The translations under genes were made by a program, and so were the position numbers. The notes beneath the pieces are model-generated. The model was not told the DNA's origin. It saw nothing but the letters and a program-made list of their open reading frames with translations, and searched no databases. 64,000 bases of DNA from Streptomyces humi (GTDB lineage: Bacteria; Actinomycetota; Actinomycetes; Streptomycetales; Streptomycetaceae): assembly GCF_001005085.2 (NCBI RefSeq), contig NZ_LBMU02000100.1:1-64000 (forward strand). The letters are read 5' to 3'. Shown here piece by piece: positions 40,193-50,583 of this stretch. Position 1 is the first letter of the stretch; every line of letters begins with the position of its first letter.

Positions 40193-40582
40193 GTGCCGCT
40201 CTCGGAGCACGAGCAGCGAATGCTTGAGCAGATGGAGCGAGCGCTGTACGCCGAAGACCCCAAGTTCGCGACAGCGCTTGAGGGAAGCGGCCTGCGGACG
40301 TACACCCGGCGACGGGTCTACCAGGCGGTGGCCGGCTTCCTCGTCGGTATCGCGCTCCTCATCGCCGGAATGGTCGTCCAGCAGATCTGGGTCAGCGTGG
40401 TGGGCTTCCTCGTCATGCTGGGCTGCGCGGTCCTCGCCGTCACCGGCTGGCGCAACGCCCCCAAGCCCGGCGAGCAGCCCGCGGGAGGCCCGCAGGCGCG
40501 CCGTCAGGGGCGGCCGAAGCGTTCCATGATGGACCGCATCGAAGAGCGCTGGCAGCGGCGCCGCGACGAACAGGGCCAGTGA
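40193..40582 (+). CDS. DUF3040 membrane protein
   Basis: The 129-aa protein has the family opening MPLSEHEQRMLEQMERALYAEDPKFA. Two membrane helices follow (AVAGFLVGIALLIAGMVV and WVSVVGFLVMLGCAVLAVTG) and then a basic tail. DUF3040 proteins are conserved in actinobacteria near the dcw cluster, including M. tuberculosis as I recall. A promoter and a GC-palindrome lie upstream, and a strong hairpin ends the transcript. Function unknown; a link to division or envelope is suggested only by context. Confidence 0.9.
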   Translation: MPLSEHEQRMLEQMERALYAEDPKFATALEGSGLRTYTRRRVYQAVAGFLVGIALLIAGMVVQQIWVSVVGFLVMLGCAVLAVTGWRNAPKPGEQPAGGPQARRQGRPKRSMMDRIEERWQRRRDEQGQ

Positions 40583-40611
40583 CGGCTTCGCCGGGAGGCC
40601 GGACAGAGCGT

Positions 40612-40651
40612 GACTGAGGGGTGACCGCCATCGGGCGGTCACCCCTCAGTC
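40612..40651. terminator. Strong bidirectional terminator
   Basis: GACTGAGGGGTGACCGCC pairs perfectly with GGCGGTCACCCCTCAGTC (18 bp) around a 4-nt loop. It lies 30 nt after the DUF3040 stop and downstream of the convergent transglutaminase operon. Confidence 0.9.
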
Positions 40652-40743
40652 GTTCCCGGTCGGCCGTGGACGGGCGGCCCGGGAACGGGCGGCCGTGGAC
40701 AGGGCTTCGCTTCGCCGCGGGCCGTGAGTCGCTGCGGGTCGGT

Positions 40744-40792
40744 GGGGGCTGGCCGCGCGGTTCCTCGCGCCCTGAAGGGGCGCCGCGGTCGG
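40744..40792 (-). repeat. REP-like dispersed element, copy 3
   Basis: On the minus strand GCCCCTTCAGGGCGCGAGG, then AACCGCGCGGCC and AGCCCCCACC, match the elements at 2876 and 28648. It sits between the terminator at 40612-40651 and the end of the transglutaminase gene, again downstream of genes. Confidence 0.55.
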
Positions 40793-40830
40793 CGCCCCTT
40801 TCCAGTGCCCCCGTCTCCGGTTCCCTCCGG

Positions 40831-43215
40831 TCAGCCTTCCTGGCCCGACGGCTTTCGCAGGGTCGGGCGGACCGCCCTCGCTCGCTCCCGCAGCCCTGCC
40901 CACCCTGCCGACGCCGCCCACAGCACGCGTACGGCCGACCGGGGAGCGAACAGCGCCCTGAGGCGGGACGGGACGCCGGCCGAGTCGCTGAACGCGGCCG
41001 TCACCCTGCGGACGTCGTCCGCGAGCCCGGCCGCGGGCCGCGGCCGCGGCGCGTACAGCACCTGCTCCACCGCGTCCGCAACCCGGTGCACCGAGGCCTC
41101 CGCGTCCGGATCGAGACGGCCGAGCAGGACGATCCGGGCGGCCGTGCCGCGCGGGGTCTGCGAGTCGTCCGGCGGGATGCCGAAGTCCCAGACGGTGTCG
41201 GTCAGTTCCTGCCAGACGGCCAGGGTGTGCGCCGCCACGCCCCCGGGAGTCCGGTCATGGGCCCCGAGCCGCCGGGCACGCACCCGCTTGCGGTACAGCA
41301 TCGGCGACAGCGGCACCACCGGCACGGCGAGCCCGGCCAGTGCCCACAGCGCCAGCTGCCACCAAGGCGGCCCGCCGTCGCTCTGCTGCACCGTGCCCAC
41401 CGCCGACGGGCTCTCACAGATGCCCTGCTTGCGCAGCTGGGGCGTGCAGCCCGCGCTCTCCGACGCCGAGGCGGACGGCGCCGTCGACGTGTTCGTGGAA
41501 GGCAGCGCCTCGTTCGGCACCGACGAGCCCGGAGTGTCCGACACGGTGTACGACGGCGCCGTGCCGCGGGTCGGGGTCGGCTCGAAGCGGGTCCAGCCCA
41601 CGCCCTCGAAGTACAGCTCCGGCCAGGCGTGCGCGTCCTTCAGCCCCACCGACACCGACCCGTCCGCCTGCGGGGTGCCGGGCGCGAAGCCCACCGCGAC
41701 CCGGGCCGGGATGCCCAGCGTCCGCGCCATCGCCGCCATGGCGAAGGAGAAGTGCACGCAGAAGCCGCGCTTCTGCTTCAGGAAGTTCGCGATGGCGCCC
41801 TCGCCGCGGCCCACCGCCACCTGGGTGTCGTACTGGAAGCCGCCGGTCACCGCGAAGTAGTCCTGGAGCTTGACCGCCTGCTCGTAGTGGCTGGACGAGC
41901 CCGCGGTGACCTGCCTGGCCGTGCGCGCCACCACGGACGGCAGCGAGGAGGGCACCTTGGTGTACTCCTTCCGCAGCGCCGCCGCCGGCTCCGGCGCCGA
42001 GGCCAGCTGCTCCGCCGTCGGCTGCACGTCCAGGCTGGTGACCTGGTAGGTCTCACCGCGGGTGTTCTGCCCGTGGTCGCCGACGAGGGTCATGCCGACC
42101 GGCTCGTAGCGCCAGGTGCCGGCCACCCGCACCCCGCTCGGCGGGTACGGCATCGGCAGCCAGTCCTGGGCGTACCAGTCGGCGGCCGAGATCGTCGTCC
42201 GCACCGTCGCGCGCTTGACGTCGCCGCTCAGGCCGGCCGGGGTGGGGAACTTGCCCGGCACCCCGGTGATGTGCCGCTGGGCCGGCTTCCAGGTGGTGCC
42301 GTCGAAGTCGTCCAGTGACACGATCCGCAGGTACATGTCGGTGGGGTCGTCGCTGTTGGTGCGGACGGACAGCACCTGGCGGTCCTCGTCCACGTTGAGG
42401 CTGTCCCGCAGCGACACCAGCGGGTTGACCGCGGAGATCGTGCCGCCGTTCCCGCTGCCCACGCCGACCCCGGCCCCGGTGCCGTCCAGCAGGCCGCCCT
42501 CGATCGAGGGCATCGCGAGCGGCACGAACAGGGCGACGCCCAGCACGGCGAAGCCGATCCGGCGTCCGGTGCGCACCGGGGCGACCGCACCGAGCTCCGG
42601 GCCGCCCGGCGAACGCGAGACGCCTCCGAACACCCGGCCCCACTGGGAGAGCCGGTCCCGGCCCTCGGCGAGCAGCAGCATCAGGTAGCCGGCCGCCGCC
42701 ACCAGGAACCACAGCCAGTCGTACGGCCCGTCGGACAGACCGGCGGCCACCGAGTACAGCGCGAGCAGCGGCAGCCCGGCCGGGGCCGCGCTGCGGAAGG
42801 TCACCGCCAGGGTGTCCACGATCAGCCCGACGATCAGCACCCCGCCGACCACCATGAGCCGGATGCCGTCCGAGAGCGGCGCGGGTATCGCGTACCGGCT
42901 GACGTCCTCGGAGCCCTGCTGGAGCAGGTCGGCGAAGTACCGGAAGGTGCCGGGGCCGGGGATCAGGCCGAGGACGGCGTGGCTCCGGGCGAAGACCAGG
43001 GTCAGGGTCAGCAGGGAGACCAGGGCCTGTGCGGCCACGGTCAGCGGCCGGGCCAGCGGGACCCGCCGGGCGGCGGCGCCCACGCCCGTCTGGATCACGA
43101 CCAGGAACGCCGCCTGGAGCAGCCAGGTCCGCGGGGAGACCAGGGGCAGCAGGGCGCAGGACGCCATCAGGGTCGCCGCGGCCGCGGTGAGGGCCAGCCG
43201 GGCCCGTCCGCTCAT
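40831..43215 (-). CDS. Transglutaminase-like membrane protein (TgpA type)
   Basis: The 794-aa protein has about six membrane helices in its first ~230 residues. A large outside domain with a transglutaminase-like core follows: RGFCVHFSFAMAAMARTLGIPAR supplies the catalytic Cys, LKDAHAWPELYFEGVGWTRFEPTP the His and then Asp/Glu side. A further membrane helix, WWQLALWALAGLAVPVVPL, and a cytosolic tail (~140 aa, DUF4129-like) complete it. The start overlaps the DUF58 stop (TGATG). The moxR-DUF58-transglutaminase set is a widespread operon; the substrate is unknown, possibly envelope proteins. Confidence 0.88.
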   Translation of the reverse strand: MSGRARLALTAAAATLMASCALLPLVSPRTWLLQAAFLVVIQTGVGAAARRVPLARPLTVAAQALVSLLTLTLVFARSHAVLGLIPGPGTFRYFADLLQQGSEDVSRYAIPAPLSDGIRLMVVGGVLIVGLIVDTLAVTFRSAAPAGLPLLALYSVAAGLSDGPYDWLWFLVAAAGYLMLLLAEGRDRLSQWGRVFGGVSRSPGGPELGAVAPVRTGRRIGFAVLGVALFVPLAMPSIEGGLLDGTGAGVGVGSGNGGTISAVNPLVSLRDSLNVDEDRQVLSVRTNSDDPTDMYLRIVSLDDFDGTTWKPAQRHITGVPGKFPTPAGLSGDVKRATVRTTISAADWYAQDWLPMPYPPSGVRVAGTWRYEPVGMTLVGDHGQNTRGETYQVTSLDVQPTAEQLASAPEPAAALRKEYTKVPSSLPSVVARTARQVTAGSSSHYEQAVKLQDYFAVTGGFQYDTQVAVGRGEGAIANFLKQKRGFCVHFSFAMAAMARTLGIPARVAVGFAPGTPQADGSVSVGLKDAHAWPELYFEGVGWTRFEPTPTRGTAPSYTVSDTPGSSVPNEALPSTNTSTAPSASASESAGCTPQLRKQGICESPSAVGTVQQSDGGPPWWQLALWALAGLAVPVVPLSPMLYRKRVRARRLGAHDRTPGGVAAHTLAVWQELTDTVWDFGIPPDDSQTPRGTAARIVLLGRLDPDAEASVHRVADAVEQVLYAPRPRPAAGLADDVRRVTAAFSDSAGVPSRLRALFAPRSAVRVLWAASAGWAGLRERARAVRPTLRKPSGQEG

Positions 43216-44557
43216 CACCGTGCCTCCCCGCTGAGCGCGGCCGTCGAGGTGCGCTCCCGGTCGGCCTGCCGCCACAGCTCGGCGAGCGAGGCACCGCGCG
43301 GCACGCTGAGGGCCGTCCAGCCCGCCTCGCGCAGCATCCGCAGCCGCTCCTCGTGGGCGGCGCCCGGCGGCGGCGCGTCGGTGGGTTCGCGTACCCAGGT
43401 GTCCGGGTCCAGCACGAAGGCGACGGCACCGCCGCTGCGTCGGCGCATCTTCGCGGCCACCGCCGCCTGCTCCTCGTCGAGATCGCCCAGGAAGGCCATC
43501 AGCAGCCCCTCGTTCCCGCCGCGCAGCACGTCGTAGGCCCGGGACAGGCCCGCCCCGTCGGAGTGGTCGACCACGGCCAGGGTGTCCATCATCAGCCCGG
43601 CCGCGTCCGCCGACTCCTGCGAGCCCGCGAAGCCGTCCGTGCCCTCGCCCGGCACCGAGCTGCCGGTGTCGGTCAACAGCCGCACCGCGAAACCGCGTTC
43701 GAGCATGTGGACCAGGACCGAGGCGGCGCCGGACACCGCCCACTCGAAGGCCGAGTCCGGGCCCGCTCCCTCGTAGGCACCGCCCCGGGTGTCGAGGAGC
43801 ACCGTGCAGCGGGCGCGCTGCGGCTGTTCCTCGCGGCGCACCATCAACTCGCCGTAGCGGGCGGTGGAACGCCAGTGCACCCGGCGCAGGTCGTCACCGT
43901 AGCGGTAACCGCGCGGGATCACGTCGTCCTCGCCGGCCAGGGCCAGCGAACGCTGCCGCCCGTCGCCGTACCCCTTCGCCTCGCCGCTGAGCCGGACCGG
44001 CGGCAGCGGCTCCACCTTCGGGATGACGGTGAGGGTGTCGAACGTGGAGAAGGACCGGGTCAGTTCGCACATCCCGAACGGGTCGGTCAGGCGCAGCTGG
44101 AGCGGGCCGAGGGGATAGCGGCCGCGCAGGTCCGAGCGGACCCGGTAGGAGACCTCGCGGCGGCCGCCCGGCTCCACCCGGTCCAGGACGAACCGGGGAC
44201 GCGGGCCGAGCACGTAGGGCACCCGGTCCTGGAGCATCAGCAGGCCGGTGGGCAGCCGCGAGACGTTGTCCATCCGCAGATGGACCCGGGCCTCGCTGCC
44301 GGCCGGCACCCGCGCGGGGGAGAGCCGGCGGCTGCCGGCCACCCGGTAGCGGGTGCGGTAGAGCACGGCCGCGCAGATCAGCGGCAGCACGGCGAGCAGC
44401 ATCCCGACCCGGCGCAGATCGGCCTGGCCGAGGATGTACGCGCAGATCACCGCCGCGACCCCGGCCGCCAGGAAGGAGCGGCCACGGGTGGTGAGCCCGG
44501 CCAGCGCCGTGCGGAACCCGCCCGGCTCCCCGCGGTCGGCCTCCGCCGGGGCGCCCA

Positions 44558-44561
<4 letters not shown>
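43215..44561 (-). CDS. DUF58 protein with vWA-like domain
   Basis: The 448-aa protein has two membrane helices near the N-terminus (RSFLAAGVAAVICAYILGQA and GMLLAVLPLICAAVLYRTRYR). It also has the DUF58 signature IPRGYRYGDDLRRVHWRSTARYGELMVRREEQPQ near residues 215-245. A vWA-like metal site follows (VLLDTRGGAYEG). The start is GTG at 44561 (GTGA overlap with moxR); ATG at 44558 is equally possible. It is the middle gene of the moxR operon and probably works with MoxR ATPase on an envelope partner. Confidence 0.9.
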
Positions 44562-45598
<1,037 letters not shown>

Positions 45599-45940
45599 CC
45601 GGCCCTCCTCGGCCCGTTATTGCCCGGGCCGGCGCTCCGTCTCGCATCTCCGGCCCACCCCGAATCACGGACACCACGCGTGAATGGTTCCGCGTGACGT
45701 CCCACACCGCATTCTTGCTGCCGTTACCGATTCGTGTCACTCGCCTGTGGACAACTGCCCGCACTATGTCGGTCTTACGGCCTTTCGACCGGCGGTTCGA
45801 CAGCGGGCCGACAGCTTTCGGAGGGACGTTCCGGGGTCTTCGGGAGGTTCAGGAGGACGGTGCGGACGGCCGGCGCGACGGGGGCGATGCGGTCCCGTCG
45901 CGCCGCGGCGGCGCGGTTCCCCGGCGCCGCGCCGGGACGC
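45599..45940. other. Intergenic 342 bp between moxR and carbonic anhydrase genes
   Basis: No gene is supported here. It holds the moxR promoter region; on the minus strand TGACAC, 17 nt and AAGAAT is a possible -35/-10 pair around 45710-45738. The hairpin after the carbonic anhydrase gene lies at its right end. The 45780-45900 part shows nothing recognisable. Confidence 0.5.
45920..45936 (-). terminator. Hairpin after carbonic anhydrase gene
   Basis: CCCGGCG and CGCCGGG form a 7-bp stem with a 3-nt loop, 4 nt after the stop codon of the minus-strand gene. Another GC-rich inverted repeat (CGCGCCGC/GCGGCGCG, 45899-45915) follows directly. Confidence 0.55.
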
Positions 45941-46510
45941 TCAGGCGGGGTCGACCTCGCGGAGCAGACCCGCGCGGACGTCGAAGACGAAGCCGCGGAC
46001 GTCGTCGGTGTGCAGCAGGAACGGCGAGGTGCGCACGCGCTGCATGGACTGCCGTACGTCCTGGTCGACGTCCCGGAAGGACTCCACCGCCCACGCCGGC
46101 CGCTGGCCGACCTCCATCTCCAGCTCGGAGCGGAAGTCCTCGGTGAGGGCCTCCAGGCCGCAGTTGGTGTGGTGGATGAGCACGACGCTGCGGGTGCCGA
46201 GCTTGCGCTGGCTGATGGTGAGGGAACGGATCACGTCGTCGGTGACCACGCCGCCGGCGTTGCGGATGGTGTGGCAGTCGCCGAGTTGCAGGCCGAGGGC
46301 CTTGTGCAGGTCGAGGCGCGCGTCCATGCACGCCACCACGGCCACGTGCAGGACCGGCCGGGCGTCCATGCCGGGGTCGGTGAAGGCGTCGGCGTAGGTC
46401 CGGTTGGCGTCGACCAGGCGGTCCGTCACCGTGCCGCCGGTGGTTATGGCGCCTTCGGATCCAGTGGGAACTGCTGCGGAAGTCGTCATAGTCACGACGT
46501 TACTGGTCAC
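45941..46510 (-). CDS. Beta-class carbonic anhydrase
   Basis: The 189-aa zinc enzyme interconverts CO2 and bicarbonate. Zinc ligands are the Cys and Asp-Arg dyad in VVACMDARLDL and the His/Cys pair in LIHHTNCGLEAL. IRNAGGVVTDDVIRSL is also typical. The GTG at 46510 has AGGAGG ~12 nt upstream; ATG at 46489 would omit the first seven residues. No signal peptide, so cytosolic. It is divergent from the dcw operon. Confidence 0.93.
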   Translation of the reverse strand: MTSNVVTMTTSAAVPTGSEGAITTGGTVTDRLVDANRTYADAFTDPGMDARPVLHVAVVACMDARLDLHKALGLQLGDCHTIRNAGGVVTDDVIRSLTISQRKLGTRSVVLIHHTNCGLEALTEDFRSELEMEVGQRPAWAVESFRDVDQDVRQSMQRVRTSPFLLHTDDVRGFVFDVRAGLLREVDPA

Positions 46511-46663
46511 GGGTGGTCACGGCCTCCTGTGAGAGGGGACAAAGAACGTCATCGTGGCTTGTTGTGAGCTACCCCACAGTGGGGGCAAACCGGGTCCGGG
46601 CGGGTGATCGAGCATCAATCGCCGCCCCTCGGGCATGCCGTACGCGCCGCGCAGGCCGGTTGA

Positions 46664-46691
46664 TTGACCGGGCGACACGGTGGACTAAAGT
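46664..46691 (+). promoter_or_regulatory. Predicted promoter of the rsmH-led dcw operon
   Basis: TTGACC, a 16-nt spacer and TAAAGT form a good -35/-10 pair, predicting a start near 46698 and a ~145-nt leader before rsmH. The rest of the 333-bp gap (46511-46843) shows no gene; mraZ, which precedes rsmH in many bacteria, is absent here. Confidence 0.65.
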
Positions 46692-46843
46692 GACGCGAAG
46701 CGGGAGGCGAGACTCTCCCCGCTGGTGACATCCCCCGGAGACCCCGGCACGGCGCCCGGGCCGTCTCCCCACGTGCGCGGCGCGCGTACCGAGCGGGCGG
46801 GGACCCGGCGGTGCGTCCTCTGCGCCGGAACTGAGAGGCCCCC

Positions 46844-47800
46844 TTGAGTCAGAGTCGACACGTTCCCGTGATGCTCCAGCGGTGCCTGGACCTGCTGGCA
46901 CCCGCGCTGGAGGCGCCGGGAAGCGTGGTCGTCGACTGCACCCTCGGCCTCGGCGGCCACAGCGAGGCGCTGCTGACCCGCTTCCCCGAGGCCCGCCTGG
47001 TCGCCCTGGACCGTGACACGGCGGCGCTGCGCCTGTCCGGAGAGCGGCTCGCCCGCTTCGGCGAGCGCGCCACCCTGGTGCACGCCGTCTACGACGAGCT
47101 CCCCGACGTACTGGACCGCCTCGGCATCGCGCGCGTGCAGGGCGTGCTGTTCGACCTCGGCGTCTCCTCCATGCAGCTAGACGAGGCCGGCCGCGGCTTC
47201 GCCTACGCCCAGGACGCGCCCCTGGACATGCGGATGGACCAGACGACCGGCATGAGCGCCGCCGAGGTCCTCAACACCTACCCGCCCGGTGACCTGGTCC
47301 GCATCCTCTATGCCTACGGCGAGGAGAAGCAGGCCAAGCGGATCGTGTCGGCGATCGTCCGGGAGCGTGAGAAGGAGCCGTTCAGCAACAGCGCCCGGCT
47401 CGTCGAGCTGATCCGCGACGCGCTGCCGCAGGCCGCCAAGCGCACCGGCGGCAACCCGGCCAAGCGCACCTTCCAGGCACTGCGGATCGAGGTCAACGGT
47501 GAACTGGCGGTCCTGGAACGGGCGATCCCGGCCGCCGTCAAGGCCCTCGCGGTCGGCGGACGGATCGCCGTGCTGTCGTACCACTCCCTCGAGGACCGGC
47601 TGGTCAAGCAGGTGTTCGCGGCCGGCGCCGCCTCCACCGCGCCGCCCGGGCTGCCGGTGGTGCCCGAGCAGTACCAGCCCCGGCTCAAGCTGCTCACGCG
47701 CGGTGCCGAACTTCCCACCGAGGAAGAGGTCGCCGAGAACCGCCGGGCCGCGCCCGCGCGTCTTCGTGGCGCCCAGCGCATCAGGGAGTCCATTGAATGA
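46844..47800 (+). CDS. rsmH: 16S rRNA m4C1402 methyltransferase RsmH
   Basis: The 318-aa SAM enzyme N4-methylates C1402 of 16S rRNA (old name MraW). It shows HVPVMLQRCLDLL, the SAM loop VDCTLGLGGHSEALL, VQGVLFDLGVSSMQLDEAGRGF, LDMRMDQTTGMSAAEVLN, KRTFQALRIEVNGEL and VLSYHSLEDRLVKQ. The start is TTG at 46844 with GAGAGG 5 nt upstream. It is the first gene of the dcw operon, 42 nt before ftsL. Confidence 0.96.
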   Translation: MSQSRHVPVMLQRCLDLLAPALEAPGSVVVDCTLGLGGHSEALLTRFPEARLVALDRDTAALRLSGERLARFGERATLVHAVYDELPDVLDRLGIARVQGVLFDLGVSSMQLDEAGRGFAYAQDAPLDMRMDQTTGMSAAEVLNTYPPGDLVRILYAYGEEKQAKRIVSAIVREREKEPFSNSARLVELIRDALPQAAKRTGGNPAKRTFQALRIEVNGELAVLERAIPAAVKALAVGGRIAVLSYHSLEDRLVKQVFAAGAASTAPPGLPVVPEQYQPRLKLLTRGAELPTEEEVAENRRAAPARLRGAQRIRESIE

Positions 47801-47842
47801 GCGGCGTGAGCGAGCGGGACGTCCGGACCCTCCGGAGGACAC

Positions 47843-48421
47843 GTGAGTAGGAAACCCGAGCTGAAGGGGCGGGCCGCCCGTCTCGCCCGGCTCTTTCCGG
47901 CCGGCCGGGGCAACCAGGCCGCCCGCACCCCGTTCGTGCTGCTCGTCGTCCTGCTCCTCGGCGGCGGTCTGATCGGTCTGCTGGTGCTGAACTCGGCGCT
48001 CAGCGAGGGCTCGTTCAAACTCGACGACCTCCAGAAGCAGACCAAGAACCTCACCGACGAGGAACAGGCCCTCCAGCGGGACATCGACGCCTACTCGGCC
48101 CCCGACGCGCTCCAGCGCCGGGCCCGCGAGCTCGGCATGGTGCCCGGCGGCGACCCGGTCTTCCTGGACCCGGACGGCACGGTGAAGGGCGTCCCGAGTC
48201 CCGCCGCCCTGCTCGGGGCCACGGCGGACGGCACCCGGCCGCTCGCCCCCGAGGCCCTCCGCGTGCCGTCCGCCGCCGGCCCGTCACAGACCCCGGGGGC
48301 CTCTGTGGGCACACCGACGGACACGCCGACGGAGACGCCGACGGACACCGCCTCCGTGCCGTTGACGGACACCGCCGCCCCCACGCCCGTGACCCCCCCG
48401 ACCCCGACCCCCGGCAGGTGA
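47843..48421 (+). CDS. ftsL: Cell division protein FtsL
   Basis: The 192-aa bitopic protein has a basic cytosolic N-terminus, one membrane helix (PFVLLVVLLLGGGLIGLLVL, residues ~30-50) and a short coiled-coil (LDDLQKQTKNLTDEEQALQRD). A long Pro/Thr tail (TPTDTPTETPTD) ends it. It bridges the divisome with FtsQ and DivIC-like partners. The GTG at 47843 fits family length. It overlaps ftsI by GTGA. Identification rests on topology and location. Confidence 0.88.
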   Translation: MSRKPELKGRAARLARLFPAGRGNQAARTPFVLLVVLLLGGGLIGLLVLNSALSEGSFKLDDLQKQTKNLTDEEQALQRDIDAYSAPDALQRRARELGMVPGGDPVFLDPDGTVKGVPSPAALLGATADGTRPLAPEALRVPSAAGPSQTPGASVGTPTDTPTETPTDTASVPLTDTAAPTPVTPPTPTPGR

Positions 48422-50406
48422 CGGAAGTGTCCGACAGGGAACCGCGCCGCCGTGTGCCCGGCCCCGCCAAGCCGCCCCGCCCCCGGGACCCCCGCGATCC
48501 CCGGGGCGCCGTCCGCCGGCAGCCCGGACCCGGTGCCCGCCCGGTGCGCCGCCCGAGCGCGTCCCGTGCCCCGGCCCAGCCCCCGCTGCGCCTCGGCAGC
48601 CCCCGGCCGCGGCTGCGCATGGTCGGCCTCGCCCTCACCCTCGTACTGCTCGTCTTCGTCGGCCGTCTGCTCCAGGTGCAGGCCGTCGACGCCAGCGCCT
48701 ACGCGGCCAAGGCCGAGCTGAACCGCTACGTGGTGCACACCCTGACCGCCGAGCGCGGCGGGATCACCGACCGCAACGGCGTGGCCCTCGCGATCAGCGA
48801 GGACGCGTACGACATCACCGCCGACCCGACGATGTTCACCAGCAAGCAGCTCAAGGTGGACGACGGCCCCGAGCAGGCCGCCGCGCTGCTCGCCCCGATC
48901 CTCGGCAAGACCCAGGCCGACCTGGTCAAGCTGCTCCGGCCGGAGAACAGGGAGCTGCGCTACGTCCGGCTCGCCACCCGGCAGACCCCGCAGGTCTGGA
49001 AGCAGATCAAGGACCTGAAGGCCGCGCTCACCACCAAGGCCGGGACCGACAACAACACCGTCAACGTGCTGGCCGGCGTCTTCGCCGACCCCAGCAGCCA
49101 GCGGGTGTACCCGAACGGCGACCTGGCCGCCGGGATACTGGGCTGGGTCAACGCCGACGGCAAGGGCGGCGGCGGTATCGAGCAGCAGCTCGACAAGGAG
49201 CTCTCCGGCAAGGACGGCAAGATCCGCTACGCCCAGTCCGGCGGCCGCGAGGTGCCCACCGTGGCGTCCACCGAGACGCCCGCGGTGCCCGGTACCGACG
49301 TGGAGCTCACCATCGACCGTGACATCCAGTGGGCCGCCCAGAACGCCATCACCGAGCAGGTCAAGAAGTCCAAGGCGGACCGCGGCTACGTGGTCGTCCA
49401 GGACACCCGGACCGGTCAGATCCTGGCCATGGCCGACTCGCCCGGCTTCGACCCGAACGACCTGTCGACGGCGGACGCCGAGGCGATGGGCAACGCGGCC
49501 CTCCAGGACGCCTACGAGCCCGGCTCCACCGCCAAGGTCATGTCGGTGGCGGCCGTCCTGGAACGGAACGCCGCGACCCCCCTCACCCACGTGGTGGTGC
49601 CCAACCGGCTGCACCGCGGCGACCGGCTCTTCAAGGACGACGTCGACCACGCCACCTGGTACCTCACGCTCAACGGCGTGCTCGCCAAGTCCAGCAACAT
49701 CGGCACCATCCTCGCCGCCGGCCAGCTCGGCAAGACCCAGGAACAGGCCAACCAGGTCCTCTACTCGTACCTGCGCAAGTTCGGCATCGGCAGCTACTCC
49801 GGGCTCGGCTTCCCCGGCGAGACCAAGGGCATCCTGGCCGCCCCGGACAAGTGGTCGACCTCGCAGCAGTACACGATCCCTTTCGGCCAGGGCTTCTCCA
49901 TCAACGCCATGCAGGCGGCCTCCGTCTACTCGACGATCGCCAACGGCGGGGTCCGCGTCGACCCGACCCTGATCCGTGGCACGAAGGGCGCCGACGGCCG
50001 CTTCACCCCGGCCGCCCAGCCCAGGAAGTCCCGCGTGGTCAGCGCGAAGACCGCAACGACCCTGGCCGGGATGCTGGAGTCGGTCGTCGACGACGAGCAG
50101 GGCACCGGCGCCAAGGCGGCCATCCCCGGCTACAACGTCGCCGGCAAGACCGGCACCGCCAACCGAGTGGATCCGGCCACCGGCAGGTACCGCGGCTACA
50201 CCTCGTCCTTCGCCGGGTTCGCCCCCGCGGACAAGCCCCGCATCACCGTGTACTGCGCCATCCAGAACGCCACCGCCGGCAGCTACTTCGGCGGCCAGAT
50301 CTGCGGCCCGATCTACAAGCAGGTGATGGAGTTCGCCCTCAAGACCCTCCAGATCCCGCCCACCGGCGCCAAGGCGGCGAACCTGCCCGTCGACTACAAG
50401 CCCTGA
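48418..50406 (+). CDS. ftsI: Division transpeptidase FtsI (PBP3)
   Basis: The 662-aa class B penicillin-binding protein cross-links septal peptidoglycan. A ~65-residue basic/Pro N-terminus precedes one membrane helix (MVGLALTLVLLVFVGRLLQV). The pedestal domain follows, then the transpeptidase with the catalytic Ser in EPGSTAKVMS (~370), SSN in LAKSSNIGT (~425) and KTGT in VAGKTGTANRV (~576). The start GTG overlaps the ftsL stop; a second GTG at 48427 is possible. It works with FtsW, further along the cluster. Confidence 0.96.
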   Translation: MTEVSDREPRRRVPGPAKPPRPRDPRDPRGAVRRQPGPGARPVRRPSASRAPAQPPLRLGSPRPRLRMVGLALTLVLLVFVGRLLQVQAVDASAYAAKAELNRYVVHTLTAERGGITDRNGVALAISEDAYDITADPTMFTSKQLKVDDGPEQAAALLAPILGKTQADLVKLLRPENRELRYVRLATRQTPQVWKQIKDLKAALTTKAGTDNNTVNVLAGVFADPSSQRVYPNGDLAAGILGWVNADGKGGGGIEQQLDKELSGKDGKIRYAQSGGREVPTVASTETPAVPGTDVELTIDRDIQWAAQNAITEQVKKSKADRGYVVVQDTRTGQILAMADSPGFDPNDLSTADAEAMGNAALQDAYEPGSTAKVMSVAAVLERNAATPLTHVVVPNRLHRGDRLFKDDVDHATWYLTLNGVLAKSSNIGTILAAGQLGKTQEQANQVLYSYLRKFGIGSYSGLGFPGETKGILAAPDKWSTSQQYTIPFGQGFSINAMQAASVYSTIANGGVRVDPTLIRGTKGADGRFTPAAQPRKSRVVSAKTATTLAGMLESVVDDEQGTGAKAAIPGYNVAGKTGTANRVDPATGRYRGYTSSFAGFAPADKPRITVYCAIQNATAGSYFGGQICGPIYKQVMEFALKTLQIPPTGAKAANLPVDYKP

Positions 50407-50583
50407 TCAGCGCCGCAGCACCGCGCACAGACCACCAGGAACGAGCCCGTGACAACGATCACCCCCGATCCCGGCAACCCCGGCGCCCGGCGCCCCTCAC
50501 TTCGCCCCGGAGCGGGTACGCCCGGTACGCTCACCGCCGTGCCACACGCTGATCAGTCCCAAACCACCCAGAAGGGCGTTTCC

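Noticed and set aside
40621..42318. Long plus-strand frame antisense to the transglutaminase-like gene
   Set aside because: Arg/Pro-rich shadow frame. The minus strand has clear membrane helices and a transglutaminase core.
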